Shown here one piece after another: positions 8,743-16,051 of a stretch of 64,000 nucleotides of DNA (its first letter is position 1; each line of letters starts with the position of its first letter). The translations under genes and the position numbers were made by a program. This DNA is from DASXKD01 sp963806145. GTDB taxonomy: Bacteria; Actinomycetota; Actinomycetes; Streptosporangiales; Streptosporangiaceae. The notes under the pieces were generated by a model. The model did not search any database and was not told the DNA's origin. It saw only the letters and a program-made list of their open reading frames with translations. The stretch spans positions 1 through 64,000 of the forward strand of contig CAWDXD010000039.1 of assembly GCA_963806145.1 (NCBI GenBank), given 5' to 3'.

Positions 8743-10209
8743 TCACCGGAACGCGGCGGTCACCGGGGCCAGCCGCAGCACGTCCTGCGGCCCGGCCAGG
8801 TCGGGCAGCGAGACGAACACGGTGGCGACGCCGCGCTCGGCCAGCAGCCGGTAGCGGCCGATGTGGTCGGCGGCGGTGCCGGCGTGGTGCCGCCGGGCGA
8901 ATGTGGCCGCGGGGGTGCGGCCGCGGAGTTTCTCCACGAGCGCGGCGGCGTGTCCCCGGTCCTCGCCGATGACGGGGATGTCGAGCACGGTCACCTGCAC
9001 CTGTGCCGGATCCCGGCCGGCCTCGCGGCAGTGCTCGCGCAGCACCGCCAGCTTGCGGTCCAGCACGTCCAGGGCCGACGGCAGGTTGCAGCCGTCGCCC
9101 AGCCGCGCCGCGATCCGCAGGGTGCGCCGCTCGCCGCCGCCGCCCACGATGACCGGCACCTGTGAGACGGGCCGCGGGTAGCACGTGGTCTCGGGGAGCC
9201 AGACCTTGGTTCCTTGGTAAGCCTTCGTGCCGGGCTGCCACAGCGCGCGCAGCGTTTCGATGGTCACCTCGAGCTGGTCCAGCCGCGCGGCGGGCGGCGG
9301 GAACGGCAGCCCGAACGCCGCGTGCTCGCGGTCCCACCAGCCCGCGCCGATCCCGCAGAACGCGCGGCCGCCGGTGAGCACGTCGAGCGTGGCCACGGTC
9401 TTGGCCAGGATTCCCGGCGCGCGGAAGGTCACCGGGGTGACCAGGGTGCCCAGCCGCAGACCGGGTGCGAGGCCGGCCAGCAGGCCGAGCGTCACCCACG
9501 GCTCGGGGATCGGCTCCCAGGCCCGCCCCGCCTGCGGGATCTGGATCAGGTGATCCATCAGCGCGATGCCCTCGATGCCCGCGTCGGCTGCCGCGCCGGC
9601 CACCGCGGCGAGCCAGCCGGGCGGGTCGTCCTGCCAGCCGAACCTGGAGATCTGCAGGACGAAACTCAGCCGGGCCGGGCGCAGGTCCTGATCGGCGGCG
9701 GCGCGGCGGGAGCCGGGGGAGTGCGCGGGCTCGATCGCCGCCTCGGCGGGCCTGGCGACCAGGTCCCAGCCCTCGGCATCGAGTTCCCGTGCCGTGACCG
9801 GCACCCGCCGGAGCTGGCCGTCCAGTACTGCGGCAGGCACGCTGCGGTCCCGCCGCGCGTTGCGGCTCCGGCAGAGCGCGGGATCCGTGTCGAACAGCAC
9901 GGCGACGGCCGGCAGGCCGGCCTGCCTGGCGGCCTCGAGCTGAGCGCGCCGCCGCGCCGGGTCGAGCCCGAGGGTGTCGACCACGGTGTTCAGGCCGCGC
10001 TTGAGCCGGGCCGCGACGATCTGGTCAAGCAGCGCAAAGGCGTCCGCGGAGGCGTCGAGGTCGTGCTCACCGCTGCCGACGACGCCGCGAAGCTGGTCGG
10101 AGGACACCACCTCCTGCGGCCGGTACCTGGCCGCGGCCCAGGCCGACTTTCCCGAGCCGGACGCGCCGACGAGCACGACGAGCGCGGGATCCGGCAGCGC
10201 GGTGGTCAC
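8743..10209 (-). CDS. P-loop kinase-like ATPase fused to LLM-class flavin/F420-dependent oxidoreductase
   Basis: 488-residue two-domain protein. Residues ~1-160 form a polynucleotide-kinase/zeta-toxin-like P-loop domain: Walker A GASGSGKS, SSDQLRGVVG, and the lid-like RSRNARRDRSVP. Residues ~175-488 form a luciferase-like (LLM) TIM barrel: LSFVLQISRFGW, GIALMDHLIQIPQ, LGTLVTPVTFR, CGIGAGWW, VPVIVGGGGERRTLRIAARLGDGCN. In actinobacteria many LLM enzymes of this kind use F420. GTG 10209 is preferred; an upstream in-frame GTG at 10224 is possible. The 24-bp convergent gap to the ATP-grasp gene leaves no room for other genes. Confidence 0.85.
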   Translation of the reverse strand: MTTALPDPALVVLVGASGSGKSAWAAARYRPQEVVSSDQLRGVVGSGEHDLDASADAFALLDQIVAARLKRGLNTVVDTLGLDPARRRAQLEAARQAGLPAVAVLFDTDPALCRSRNARRDRSVPAAVLDGQLRRVPVTARELDAEGWDLVARPAEAAIEPAHSPGSRRAAADQDLRPARLSFVLQISRFGWQDDPPGWLAAVAGAAADAGIEGIALMDHLIQIPQAGRAWEPIPEPWVTLGLLAGLAPGLRLGTLVTPVTFRAPGILAKTVATLDVLTGGRAFCGIGAGWWDREHAAFGLPFPPPAARLDQLEVTIETLRALWQPGTKAYQGTKVWLPETTCYPRPVSQVPVIVGGGGERRTLRIAARLGDGCNLPSALDVLDRKLAVLREHCREAGRDPAQVQVTVLDIPVIGEDRGHAAALVEKLRGRTPAATFARRHHAGTAADHIGRYRLLAERGVATVFVSLPDLAGPQDVLRLAPVTAAFR

Positions 10210-10294
10210 GCCTTTCTCTACCACACGCGCTACCAGCGGCGCTGCTGTGCGGGCGGGGTCAGCGGCGGCCGCCTGGCGGCGCGGGCGGGTGCGG

Positions 10295-10705
10295 TCAGTG
10301 GGTGGCCGGCTCCCGGACGTCCAGCCCGCGCTGCCGCAGCGCGGCCTCCACCCGGTAGATCTCCGCCTGGTTCACGCGCGGGCTGGCCGGGTGCCCCTCG
10401 ACAGCCGGCGGGCTGACCTCCAGCCGCCGGCAGGCCGTCCCCAGGGCGTCCAGGTAGGCGCCGCGCAACGCCCCCACCCGCACATGCTTGTTCGGGACGC
10501 CGGAGCGGGTCTCCATGGCCTCCAGCTCGGCGCGGAGGCGGCGCAGGGTGCCGGCCAGCCGCTCGATCGGTTCCGGCTCCGGGACCGCGATCCGGGATTG
10601 CCGCCAGTTATCTGCCCACCGGGCCGCGCGGAACGCTCCGATCACCCCGTACCCGATCGCGGTCGGCAGCAAGACCACCGCGATCAAAACCAGGTAGGGG
10701 CTCAC
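10295..10705 (-). CDS. small single-pass membrane protein, unknown
   Basis: About 136 residues if it starts at GTG 10705 (a TTG at 10741 would add 12). One N-terminal transmembrane segment (YLVLIAVVLLPTAIGYGVIGAF) is followed by a basic stretch and a cytoplasmic, helical, coiled-coil-prone region (LAGTLRRLRAELEAME). No catalytic motif is seen. It is divergent from the GH13 gene, whose strong ribosome binding site lies 76 bp away. I do not recognise the family. Confidence 0.6.
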   Translation of the reverse strand: MSPYLVLIAVVLLPTAIGYGVIGAFRAARWADNWRQSRIAVPEPEPIERLAGTLRRLRAELEAMETRSGVPNKHVRVGALRGAYLDALGTACRRLEVSPPAVEGHPASPRVNQAEIYRVEAALRQRGLDVREPATH

Positions 10706-10780
10706 AGGATCAAGTGTCCGCCCGCAGGGCAAGCTGTTCAAGTCGGGCCCGCATCCGTTTCAGCCACATTGAGGAGGACC

Positions 10781-12361
10781 ATGGACGCCAAGGCGAACGG
10801 GACGCGCTGGTGGCACGGCGCCACGCTGTACCAGATCTACGTCCGTTCGTGGCGCGACACCAACTCCGACGGGTACGGCGACCTGCCCGGGGTGACCGCC
10901 GGCCTGGACTACCTGCAGTGGCTGGGGGTCGATGGCATCTGGCTGTCACCCACGATGCCGTCGCCGGACCAGGACTGGGGTTACGACGTCAGCGACTACC
11001 TCGCAGTCCACCCGGAGCTTGGCACGCTCGCCGACATGGACAAGCTCATCGCCGAGGCCGGGCAGCGTGGCATCAAGGTCGTGCTCGACCTGGTGCCCAA
11101 CCACACGAGCAGCGCCCATGCCTGGTTCACCGACGCGCTGTCCGGCCGGGATTCGGCGCACCGGGATTACTACGTGTGGGCCGACCCCGTGAAGGGGAAA
11201 GGGGAGGCGGGTGGGGCCCCGCCGAACAACTGGCGGGACGCGATCGGGGCGTCCGCCTGGACCCTGGATGACGCAAGCGGCCAGTACTACCTGCACAACT
11301 TCCTGCCCAGCCAGCCCGACCTGAACTGGTGGGACCCGCGGGTGCACGAGGAGTTCCGCGAGATCATCCGGTTCTGGTTCGACCGGGGCGTGGCCGGTTT
11401 CCGCATCGACGTCGCGCACGGCCTCTACAAGGACGCCCAGCTCCGCGACAACCCGCCTATGGTCGGCGGCGGCCGGCTCGACGGCGGGTTCGGGCTGCGC
11501 CCGGCGTACAGCATGAACCGGCCGGAGACCCATGGCGTCTACCGCGACTGGCGCAAGATCGCGGATGGCTACTCCCCGCAGCGCCTGCTGCTCGGTGAGA
11601 CGTGGATAGGCGACCTGGGCACACTGGCGTCCTACTACGGCCAGAACGATGAACTCGACCTGGCGTTCAACTTCCCGTTCGTGTTCGCCGAATTCGAAGC
11701 CGGCGCGCTCGCCGGGGTGGTAGACGAGACGCTGGCCAAGCTGCCGGCCGGGGCCTCACCTGTGTGGGTGACGTCCAACCACGACATCAGCCGTTTCCCC
11801 ACCCGCTGGGGCGGCGGTGACGAGCGCAAGGCGCGCCTCGCCCTGCTGGTGCTGGCCACCCTGCCCGGCACCACGACCTTCTACTACGGCGACGAGATCG
11901 CGATGACGGATGTCGCGGTGCCCAGGGAACTGCGCAGGGACCGGATGACCCCGGGGGTGGGCACCGAGGGCCGGGATGCCGGGCGGACTCCCATGCAGTG
12001 GGACGACTCGCCGTCGGCCGGGTTCACCGCCGAGGGGGTCACCCCATGGCTGCCGGTCGGCGACAACGCGCGCCGCAACGTGGCCGCTCAGCGCGAGGAC
12101 CCGGCCTCCACCCTGCGCCTGGTCCGTGACCTGCTGGCGCTGCGCCGGACCGCGTTCGCCGGCCAGATGGCCGACTACGAGCGGCTACCCGCCCCGCCCG
12201 GCGTCTGGTCCTACCGTTCCGGCCCCTTGCTGGTCACCGCCAACTTCACCGGCCACCCCGTGCCCGCGCCGTCCGGCGAGGCACTTCTCACCACCGATCC
12301 CGATCCGGAGCACGGCGCTCCCCTGGACCCCTGGCAGGGCCTGATCACCCGGGCGCCTTAA
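10781..12361 (+). CDS. GH13 alpha-glucosidase / alpha-amylase family protein
   Basis: 526-residue glycoside hydrolase of the oligo-1,6-glucosidase/alpha-glucosidase type. ATG 10781 follows a near-perfect GAGGAGG. All four conserved GH13 regions are visible: DLVPNH (I), GFRIDVAHG with the nucleophile Asp (II), GETW with the acid/base Glu (III) and TSNHD with the transition-state Asp (IV). The start WWHGATLYQIYVRSW is typical of the family. There is no signal peptide, so it acts in the cytosol on imported sugars, consistent with an ABC sugar importer in the same block. Exact linkage specificity cannot be read. Confidence 0.93.
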   Translation: MDAKANGTRWWHGATLYQIYVRSWRDTNSDGYGDLPGVTAGLDYLQWLGVDGIWLSPTMPSPDQDWGYDVSDYLAVHPELGTLADMDKLIAEAGQRGIKVVLDLVPNHTSSAHAWFTDALSGRDSAHRDYYVWADPVKGKGEAGGAPPNNWRDAIGASAWTLDDASGQYYLHNFLPSQPDLNWWDPRVHEEFREIIRFWFDRGVAGFRIDVAHGLYKDAQLRDNPPMVGGGRLDGGFGLRPAYSMNRPETHGVYRDWRKIADGYSPQRLLLGETWIGDLGTLASYYGQNDELDLAFNFPFVFAEFEAGALAGVVDETLAKLPAGASPVWVTSNHDISRFPTRWGGGDERKARLALLVLATLPGTTTFYYGDEIAMTDVAVPRELRRDRMTPGVGTEGRDAGRTPMQWDDSPSAGFTAEGVTPWLPVGDNARRNVAAQREDPASTLRLVRDLLALRRTAFAGQMADYERLPAPPGVWSYRSGPLLVTANFTGHPVPAPSGEALLTTDPDPEHGAPLDPWQGLITRAP

Positions 12362-12428
12362 CGGTCTGCGGGCTCCTCAAGGTGCGCGACCATCGCGTTG
12401 CCTTCGGATCCCCGGCCAAAGACGACGG

Positions 12429-12452
12429 GGCCGCGGGACGAATCCCGCGGCC
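12429..12452 (-). terminator. GC-rich hairpin after microprotein gene 1
   Basis: Perfect 10-bp inverted repeat GGCCGCGGGA / TCCCGCGGCC with a 4-nt loop, 18 bp beyond the stop of the first microprotein gene on the minus strand and 67 bp beyond the GH13 stop on the plus strand. There is no strong T-tract, as is common for actinobacterial terminators. It could serve both convergent transcripts. Confidence 0.5.
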
Positions 12453-12469
12453 GTCACACCTCTGGCGAA

Positions 12470-12535
12470 CTACCAGCGTGGGTCGTAGTGCTCGTACCGG
12501 TACTGCGCTGACGGGCGACCGTAACGCTTTGCCAT
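12470..12535 (-). CDS. 21-residue microprotein 1 (QYRYEHYDP family)
   Basis: Short gene starting at ATG 12535, preceded by GGAGGTGTC, an almost ideal ribosome binding site. The product begins MAKRYGRPS, has the aromatic-rich core QYRYEHYDP and ends RW, then TAG. A second gene at 12722-12787 encodes a product identical at 16 of 21 positions, with many third-base changes (AAG/AAA, CGT/CGA, TAC/TAT, GGT/GGC), so selection has acted on the peptide. Net basic, Tyr-rich, no signal sequence. It lies downstream of, and on the same strand as, GntR regulator 1. A RiPP precursor, a small regulator or a protein-binding peptide are all possible; no modifying enzyme lies nearby. I do not recognise the family. 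Confidence 0.72.
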   Translation of the reverse strand: MAKRYGRPSAQYRYEHYDPRW

Positions 12536-12721
12536 GACACCTCCTTCGCCGCTCGCTTGCCAGCACGCACGGGGTGTGCCGCGCCTCAGGATCGATCAAG
12601 AACCGACCTACGGGACGCCCTTGTCCGGCCAGCCCTGAGTATTCCACGATGCAGGTTTATCTGCTATTCCGCATAGTTGACAGTGAATTCGACTGTGTGG
12701 TGACAGCACTCTGTGAAGCCA

Positions 12722-12787
12722 CTATTGAATTGGGTCATAGTGCTCATACCGGTATTGAGGCGACGGGCTGCCATATCGTTTCACCAT
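12722..12787 (-). CDS. 21-residue microprotein 2 (QYRYEHYDP family)
   Basis: Paralogue of the microprotein at 12470. ATG 12787 follows AAAGGAG at about 5 bp. The product begins MVKRYGSPS, keeps the core QYRYEHYDP and ends IQ, then TAG, the same length as its twin. Differences are confined to residues 2, 7, 10 and the two C-terminal residues. The codons for Gln-Tyr-Arg-Tyr create the palindrome ATACCGGTAT (12746-12755), which resembles the palindromes in the nearby GntR intergenic regions. The 186 bp between the twins is enough for a separate promoter. Confidence 0.7.
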   Translation of the reverse strand: MVKRYGSPSPQYRYEHYDPIQ

Positions 12788-12921
12788 CGTGCTCCTTTCT
12801 TCCATCATTTACCTTCGGATTCATGGCTGTGGTATGTCAGTGGGTAGAGCTATCCGCGCTGGACCAAATCGCCAGGAGGCCGCTCGGGTGGGCATGCCAC
12901 CCGCAGACAGGCTGCCGTCAG

Positions 12922-13764
12922 CTAGGCGTCACGGGCCACTTCATCCAGGCTGCCAGGGTCATGGCCTAAGACATCCGAGTCACTCGTCGCCGGCGTTGGG
13001 GCTGGGTCTTCCCCGACCTCGACTATGTACTGGACCCTGTGCACGGGAGCGATTGTGACGGTGAGACGGAAGCGCTCGCCCTTGTGGTCGTAACACTCGC
13101 GGCGGATCTCGAATACTGGTATACGCCCGTCTTCGGGGAGTTCGAAGAACAACGTTTCGTCGTCATTAGGCGGGCGTACCGAGATTGTGTCTTTGTAGCC
13201 TTCCTGTTTGAATCCAAGCTCGCTCAGGTACTCGACCGTTCCCTGCTCTATATTGCTCGGCTCCATGAGCTTTCCTGCGCCTTTATCGACCAGGGTCCGG
13301 GGGTAGTAGGAGGTCTGCCGTGATGCAGGGACGCCATCAATCGTACGGTTCTGATCTCGCCGCACGACCGTAGCGCCAGGTTCAATGCGTAGTTCCTTGG
13401 CTACTCGTTGTGTGGCCTTCTCCATCTTGACCTCAGGGTCAGCGATGTCTGGTCTCCTGCCACCAGCTTCGACCTCCTTGGTGAAGTTGACTCCTTCGCC
13501 TCCTCCTGCGGTTACCGGGTCACCCGTCAGGGTCGTTTTGAAGGGCTGGATTCTTCTGGTGACGAAGGTTCCCCGACCAGCGCGGGTGTCAACGAGCCAG
13601 CGGGCCCTGAGCCGATCGATCGCGTCGCGGATGGTGTTCCGGGACGCGTTGTACTGCTTCGTGAGTTCGGGCTCGGTCGGAAGCTGGGCTCCGGGCTCGA
13701 GGTCGCCAGACTCGATCTGCCGTCGCAGGTCGTCGGCGATCTGGCGGTACATGGGCTCTGGCAT
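12922..13764 (-). CDS. GntR family regulator (HutC/UTRA subfamily), copy 1
   Basis: 280-residue transcription factor. ATG 13764 is chosen because GAGGTGG precedes it. The N-terminal winged helix is canonical (MPEPMYRQIADDLRRQIESG, LPTEPELTKQY, SRNTIRDAIDRL, GRGTFVTRR). A UTRA-type effector domain follows from about residue 85 to 255 (IPVFEI strand), then an acidic ~25-residue tail. It is divergent from the small membrane-protein gene at 14103 across a 338-bp intergenic region carrying palindromes. It closely resembles GntR copy 2 at 14649. The effector is unknown; HutC-type regulators commonly sense small metabolites. Confidence 0.9.
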   Translation of the reverse strand: MPEPMYRQIADDLRRQIESGDLEPGAQLPTEPELTKQYNASRNTIRDAIDRLRARWLVDTRAGRGTFVTRRIQPFKTTLTGDPVTAGGGEGVNFTKEVEAGGRRPDIADPEVKMEKATQRVAKELRIEPGATVVRRDQNRTIDGVPASRQTSYYPRTLVDKGAGKLMEPSNIEQGTVEYLSELGFKQEGYKDTISVRPPNDDETLFFELPEDGRIPVFEIRRECYDHKGERFRLTVTIAPVHRVQYIVEVGEDPAPTPATSDSDVLGHDPGSLDEVARDA

Positions 13765-13783
13765 GCGCCACCTCAAAGATCCT

Positions 13784-13794
13784 AGTCATCCCAA
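13784..13794 (+). promoter_or_regulatory. conserved motif AGTCATCCCAA upstream of GntR 1
   Basis: This 11-base string lies 20 bp upstream of the GntR 1 start and recurs, in inverse orientation, at 15581-15591 in the GntR 2 intergenic region. Sharing between the two modules suggests an operator or promoter element; this is inference. Confidence 0.45.
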
Positions 13795-13901
13795 TCTATG
13801 GGCTCAGCTCTCTCTCTAGCATCATACCTGTCTACCCAGTCAGCAAGATGTTCCGTATCAGACCTTGCGTGTCGCGGCTAGCAGGCGTATAAGAGAAATA
13901 G

Positions 13902-13918
13902 ATACCAAACATTGGTAT
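13902..13918. promoter_or_regulatory. palindromic operator candidate, module 1
   Basis: ATACCAAACATTGGTAT is a perfect 7-3-7 inverted repeat in the divergent intergenic region between GntR 1 and the membrane-protein gene at 14103. The outer half-sites ATACC/GGTAT recur in module 2 (15668-15686), which supports autoregulation by the GntR pair. It sits in an AT-richer stretch suitable for promoters. Confidence 0.55.
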
Positions 13919-14102
13919 GAGTGGTAGGACAAGATTCATGGGTTTGAGGCTAGCCATTGGACTGCTTGGACTCAGCCAAGCGATCCAACGGCGCCTCTCG
14001 ACGCGCTACTGCCACCATGGCCGCGACTACAAGCGCCGAGGGCAGGACCAGATCGAGGGAGCGGGAACGCGACACCGCAGGCCGGGACGTTAGGGGACCG
14101 CC

Positions 14103-14396
14103 ATGACCACCACCAACTTCATCATCGCCGCAGGGATTTTCGTCATGGGGGCTGCAGTCGCCTTCGTCGTCTTCGTCAGCATCGGGATCCGGCATGAGGA
14201 GCGGCTGTTCCGGGAAGACCGCCGCTTCCGCGAGGAGCAAGGCAACTGGCCGGGCCCGGACGGACCAAATCACTTCCTGTCCGAGGTGGCCCCCGGCCTG
14301 GTGAGTCATGGCGCCCGCGCCATGACGGGCCTGTGGATCCGCCGCGACAGGGGCGCTGCTCCGCTCACTGTGCCTTGGTACGAGCGACAGCCTTAA
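14103..14396 (+). CDS. small one-pass membrane protein, module 1
   Basis: 97 residues, ATG after AGGGGACC. One strong transmembrane helix lies near residues 6-28 (NFIIAAGIFVMGAAVAFVVF), followed by a highly charged region (IRHEERLFREDRRFREEQGNW) and a C-terminal segment containing TGLWIRR. It aligns end to end with the 95-residue protein at 15764: the hydrophobic helix, charged stretch, EEQGxW-type motif, PE/SE-EAP and W/V-Y/L-RR positions correspond. Each copy is divergent from a GntR gene. Family and function unknown to me. Confidence 0.78.
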   Translation: MTTTNFIIAAGIFVMGAAVAFVVFVSIGIRHEERLFREDRRFREEQGNWPGPDGPNHFLSEVAPGLVSHGARAMTGLWIRRDRGAAPLTVPWYERQP

Positions 14397-14404
14397 CGAG
14401 ACGG

Positions 14405-14449
14405 CCAGGCCGGCCGGTGCCGCGGGGGATATCTGCCCGGCCGGCCTGG
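14405..14449. terminator. hairpin between convergent genes (first of two)
   Basis: Perfect 13-bp inverted repeat, CCAGGCCGGCCGG at 14405-14417 and its complement at 14437-14449, 8 bp after the stop of the membrane-protein gene. It probably acts as a rho-independent-like terminator despite the lack of a T-tract. Confidence 0.55.
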
Positions 14450-14452
14450 TTC

Positions 14453-14499
14453 CCCGGCTCGCGCCGCACCTCACCGGGGCAAGTGCGGCGCGAGCCGGG
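14453..14499. terminator. 17-bp perfect hairpin between convergent genes (second of two)
   Basis: CCCGGCTCGCGCCGCAC at 14453-14469 is exactly complementary to 14483-14499, with a 13-nt loop. Placed between the 3' ends of the module 1 membrane-protein gene and GntR 2, it would block read-through in both directions, separating the two modules. Confidence 0.55.
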
Positions 14500-14648
14500 C
14501 CAGGCAAGTTTCCGTGGTGCCCGCCAGCATCACATGGCCGACCTCTTGACGCGGCAGCGTGCCGACCTGCGCCGTCGCCCCTGCTTATCGGCTTCACCCC
14601 TTTTAGGCGGCAAACCGCCCGGCCCAGCCGCGACCTCCGCAAACCGAA

Positions 14649-15434
14649 TCATGAAGGCTCGTCTTGAATATCTACCGGCGGCGTGTCGCCCACGTTGACT
14701 ACGAGCCTGTTGCGGTCTGCGGGGTACACGGTAACGGTGAGGCGGACGCGTGCACCTATCTCATCGAATCCGACACGGTAGATCTCGAATACCGGTATCC
14801 GCCCGTCGGCGGGGAGCTTGAAGAAGCTGGTCTCGGACTCGTTCGGCACCCGTACCGCGATGGAGTCGCGGTAGCCGACCTGCTTGATACCGAACTGCGC
14901 GGCCAGGTACGCGACCGCCCCTCCGTCGATGCTGGTCGCCTGGATCAGCTGGGTCGCGCCGTTCTCGACGAGCGTCATGGGGTAGAACGACGTCTGCAGG
15001 GACCACGGTGTCCCGTCGATGGACCGCTGCTGGTGCCTGCTGACGACGGGGGTGCCGTCCTCGACATGCAGCGCCCTGGCGATGTTCCCGGTGGCGCGCT
15101 GCATCTCGACTCTGGGGTCGGATGTATAGGGCGTCCGGCTGGAGGCCACGACCTCCGCCAGGTACACATCTTCGTCGCCGCCCTCCGGCGGGCCAGTCAG
15201 CGTCGTGACGAATGGGATGATCCGTTCGGTGACGAACGTTCCCTGGCCTGGCCGGGTCTCGACCAGGCCCCGGGTGGTCAGCCACTTGATCGCGTCCCGG
15301 ACGGTGTTCCGTGACGCGTCGTACTGCTCGCGAAGATCTATCTCGGTCGGGAGCTGGCCGCCCCGCTCCAGTTCGCCGGCCTCGATCTTGCGGCGCAGAT
15401 CGTCAGCGATCTGCCGGTACATCGGTTCAGCCAC
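14649..15434 (-). CDS. GntR family regulator (HutC/UTRA subfamily), copy 2
   Basis: 261-residue regulator. GTG 15434 is chosen for the AGGAGGACCC just upstream. The winged helix is nearly the same as copy 1 (EPMYRQIADDLRRKIEAGEL, LPTEIDLREQY, SRNTVRDAIKWL, GQGTFVTERI), and the following ...PFVTTLTG linker and UTRA domain (IPVFEIYRVG) also match. It lacks the acidic C-terminal tail of copy 1. It is divergent from the membrane-protein gene at 15764. The pair most plausibly arose by tandem duplication of a whole divergent module. Confidence 0.9.
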   Translation of the reverse strand: MAEPMYRQIADDLRRKIEAGELERGGQLPTEIDLREQYDASRNTVRDAIKWLTTRGLVETRPGQGTFVTERIIPFVTTLTGPPEGGDEDVYLAEVVASSRTPYTSDPRVEMQRATGNIARALHVEDGTPVVSRHQQRSIDGTPWSLQTSFYPMTLVENGATQLIQATSIDGGAVAYLAAQFGIKQVGYRDSIAVRVPNESETSFFKLPADGRIPVFEIYRVGFDEIGARVRLTVTVYPADRNRLVVNVGDTPPVDIQDEPS

Positions 15435-15448
15435 GGGTCCTCCTAGAG

Positions 15449-15587
15449 ATCCCAACCAGTCCAATGAGAGGACTAGCCGGTCTCAAGTGGATCATTCCCT
15501 CAATCCGAGCCATCCAACTATTTAGTACGAATCGGGTTTCGCTGGTTGGTGCAGGGGCATGACCACCGTACTAGCAGAGGTTGGGAT
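15449..15587. promoter_or_regulatory. inverted 9-bp repeats flanking divergent promoters, module 2
   Basis: ATCCCAACC at 15449-15457 is repeated in inverse orientation as GGTTGGGAT at 15579-15587, and a one-mismatch copy (ATCCCAATC) lies at 13788-13796 in module 1. The first copy is 15 bp upstream of the GntR 2 start, a position suited to autoregulation. Confidence 0.4.
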
Positions 15588-15667
15588 GACTGGAACGGCC
15601 CGATCCATGCGGATGATACTAGCAGTCCATCTGCTCGGACGCATCAGAATGGACCCACTAGTTCCCA

Positions 15668-15686
15668 ATACCGGTCTGGCCGGTAT
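15668..15686. promoter_or_regulatory. palindromic operator candidate, module 2
   Basis: ATACCGGTCTGGCCGGTAT is a perfect 7-5-7 inverted repeat, 78 bp upstream of the module 2 membrane-protein start. It shares ATACC...GGTAT ends with the module 1 palindrome at 13902. Confidence 0.55.
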
Positions 15687-15763
15687 CAACCGTATCGGGC
15701 AGACCACCCAGATCGGAGCCTGTGAAGCGGATTACCGCAGGTCAGCAAGTTAGGGGGCCAGAT

Positions 15764-16051
15764 ATGGCAAGCATTGTTCTCATCGCAGGACTCGGAATCT
15801 TCGCGGTCGGCGTAGTGGTCGGGGTCATCTTCATGGGCACTCGGGGGATCAAGCGCGAGCAGAGGCACTACCGCGAGGCGCGCCGTGCCCGTGCGGAGCA
15901 AGGAGCCTGGGACGACCTGGGTGCGCGGGAATACTTCTTCCCTGAAGAGGCCCCGGACGGGGCGAGCTTCGCGGCCCGCCGCCTGCAGGGCGTCTACGTC
16001 CGCCGCCCTGCCGATCGCAGCCATGACGCCGAATTGGCCGTACTCGCCTAG
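15764..16051 (+). CDS. small one-pass membrane protein, module 2
   Basis: 95 residues from ATG 15764, which follows AGGGGGCC at 5 bp; a GTG at 15722 is in frame but has no ribosome binding site. The transmembrane helix is IVLIAGLGIFAVGVVVGVIF, followed by GIKREQRHYREARRARAEQGAW and a C-terminal part with LQGVYVRR. The order of features and spacing match the protein at 14103, including the shared upstream GTTAGGGG string. Paralogue of that protein; function unknown. Confidence 0.75.
   Translation: MASIVLIAGLGIFAVGVVVGVIFMGTRGIKREQRHYREARRARAEQGAWDDLGAREYFFPEEAPDGASFAARRLQGVYVRRPADRSHDAELAVLA

Noticed and set aside
12820..12880. tRNA-like string (GTGGGTAGAGC) downstream of GntR 1
   Set aside because: Resembles a D-arm but no acceptor, anticodon or T-arm pairing could be built around it.
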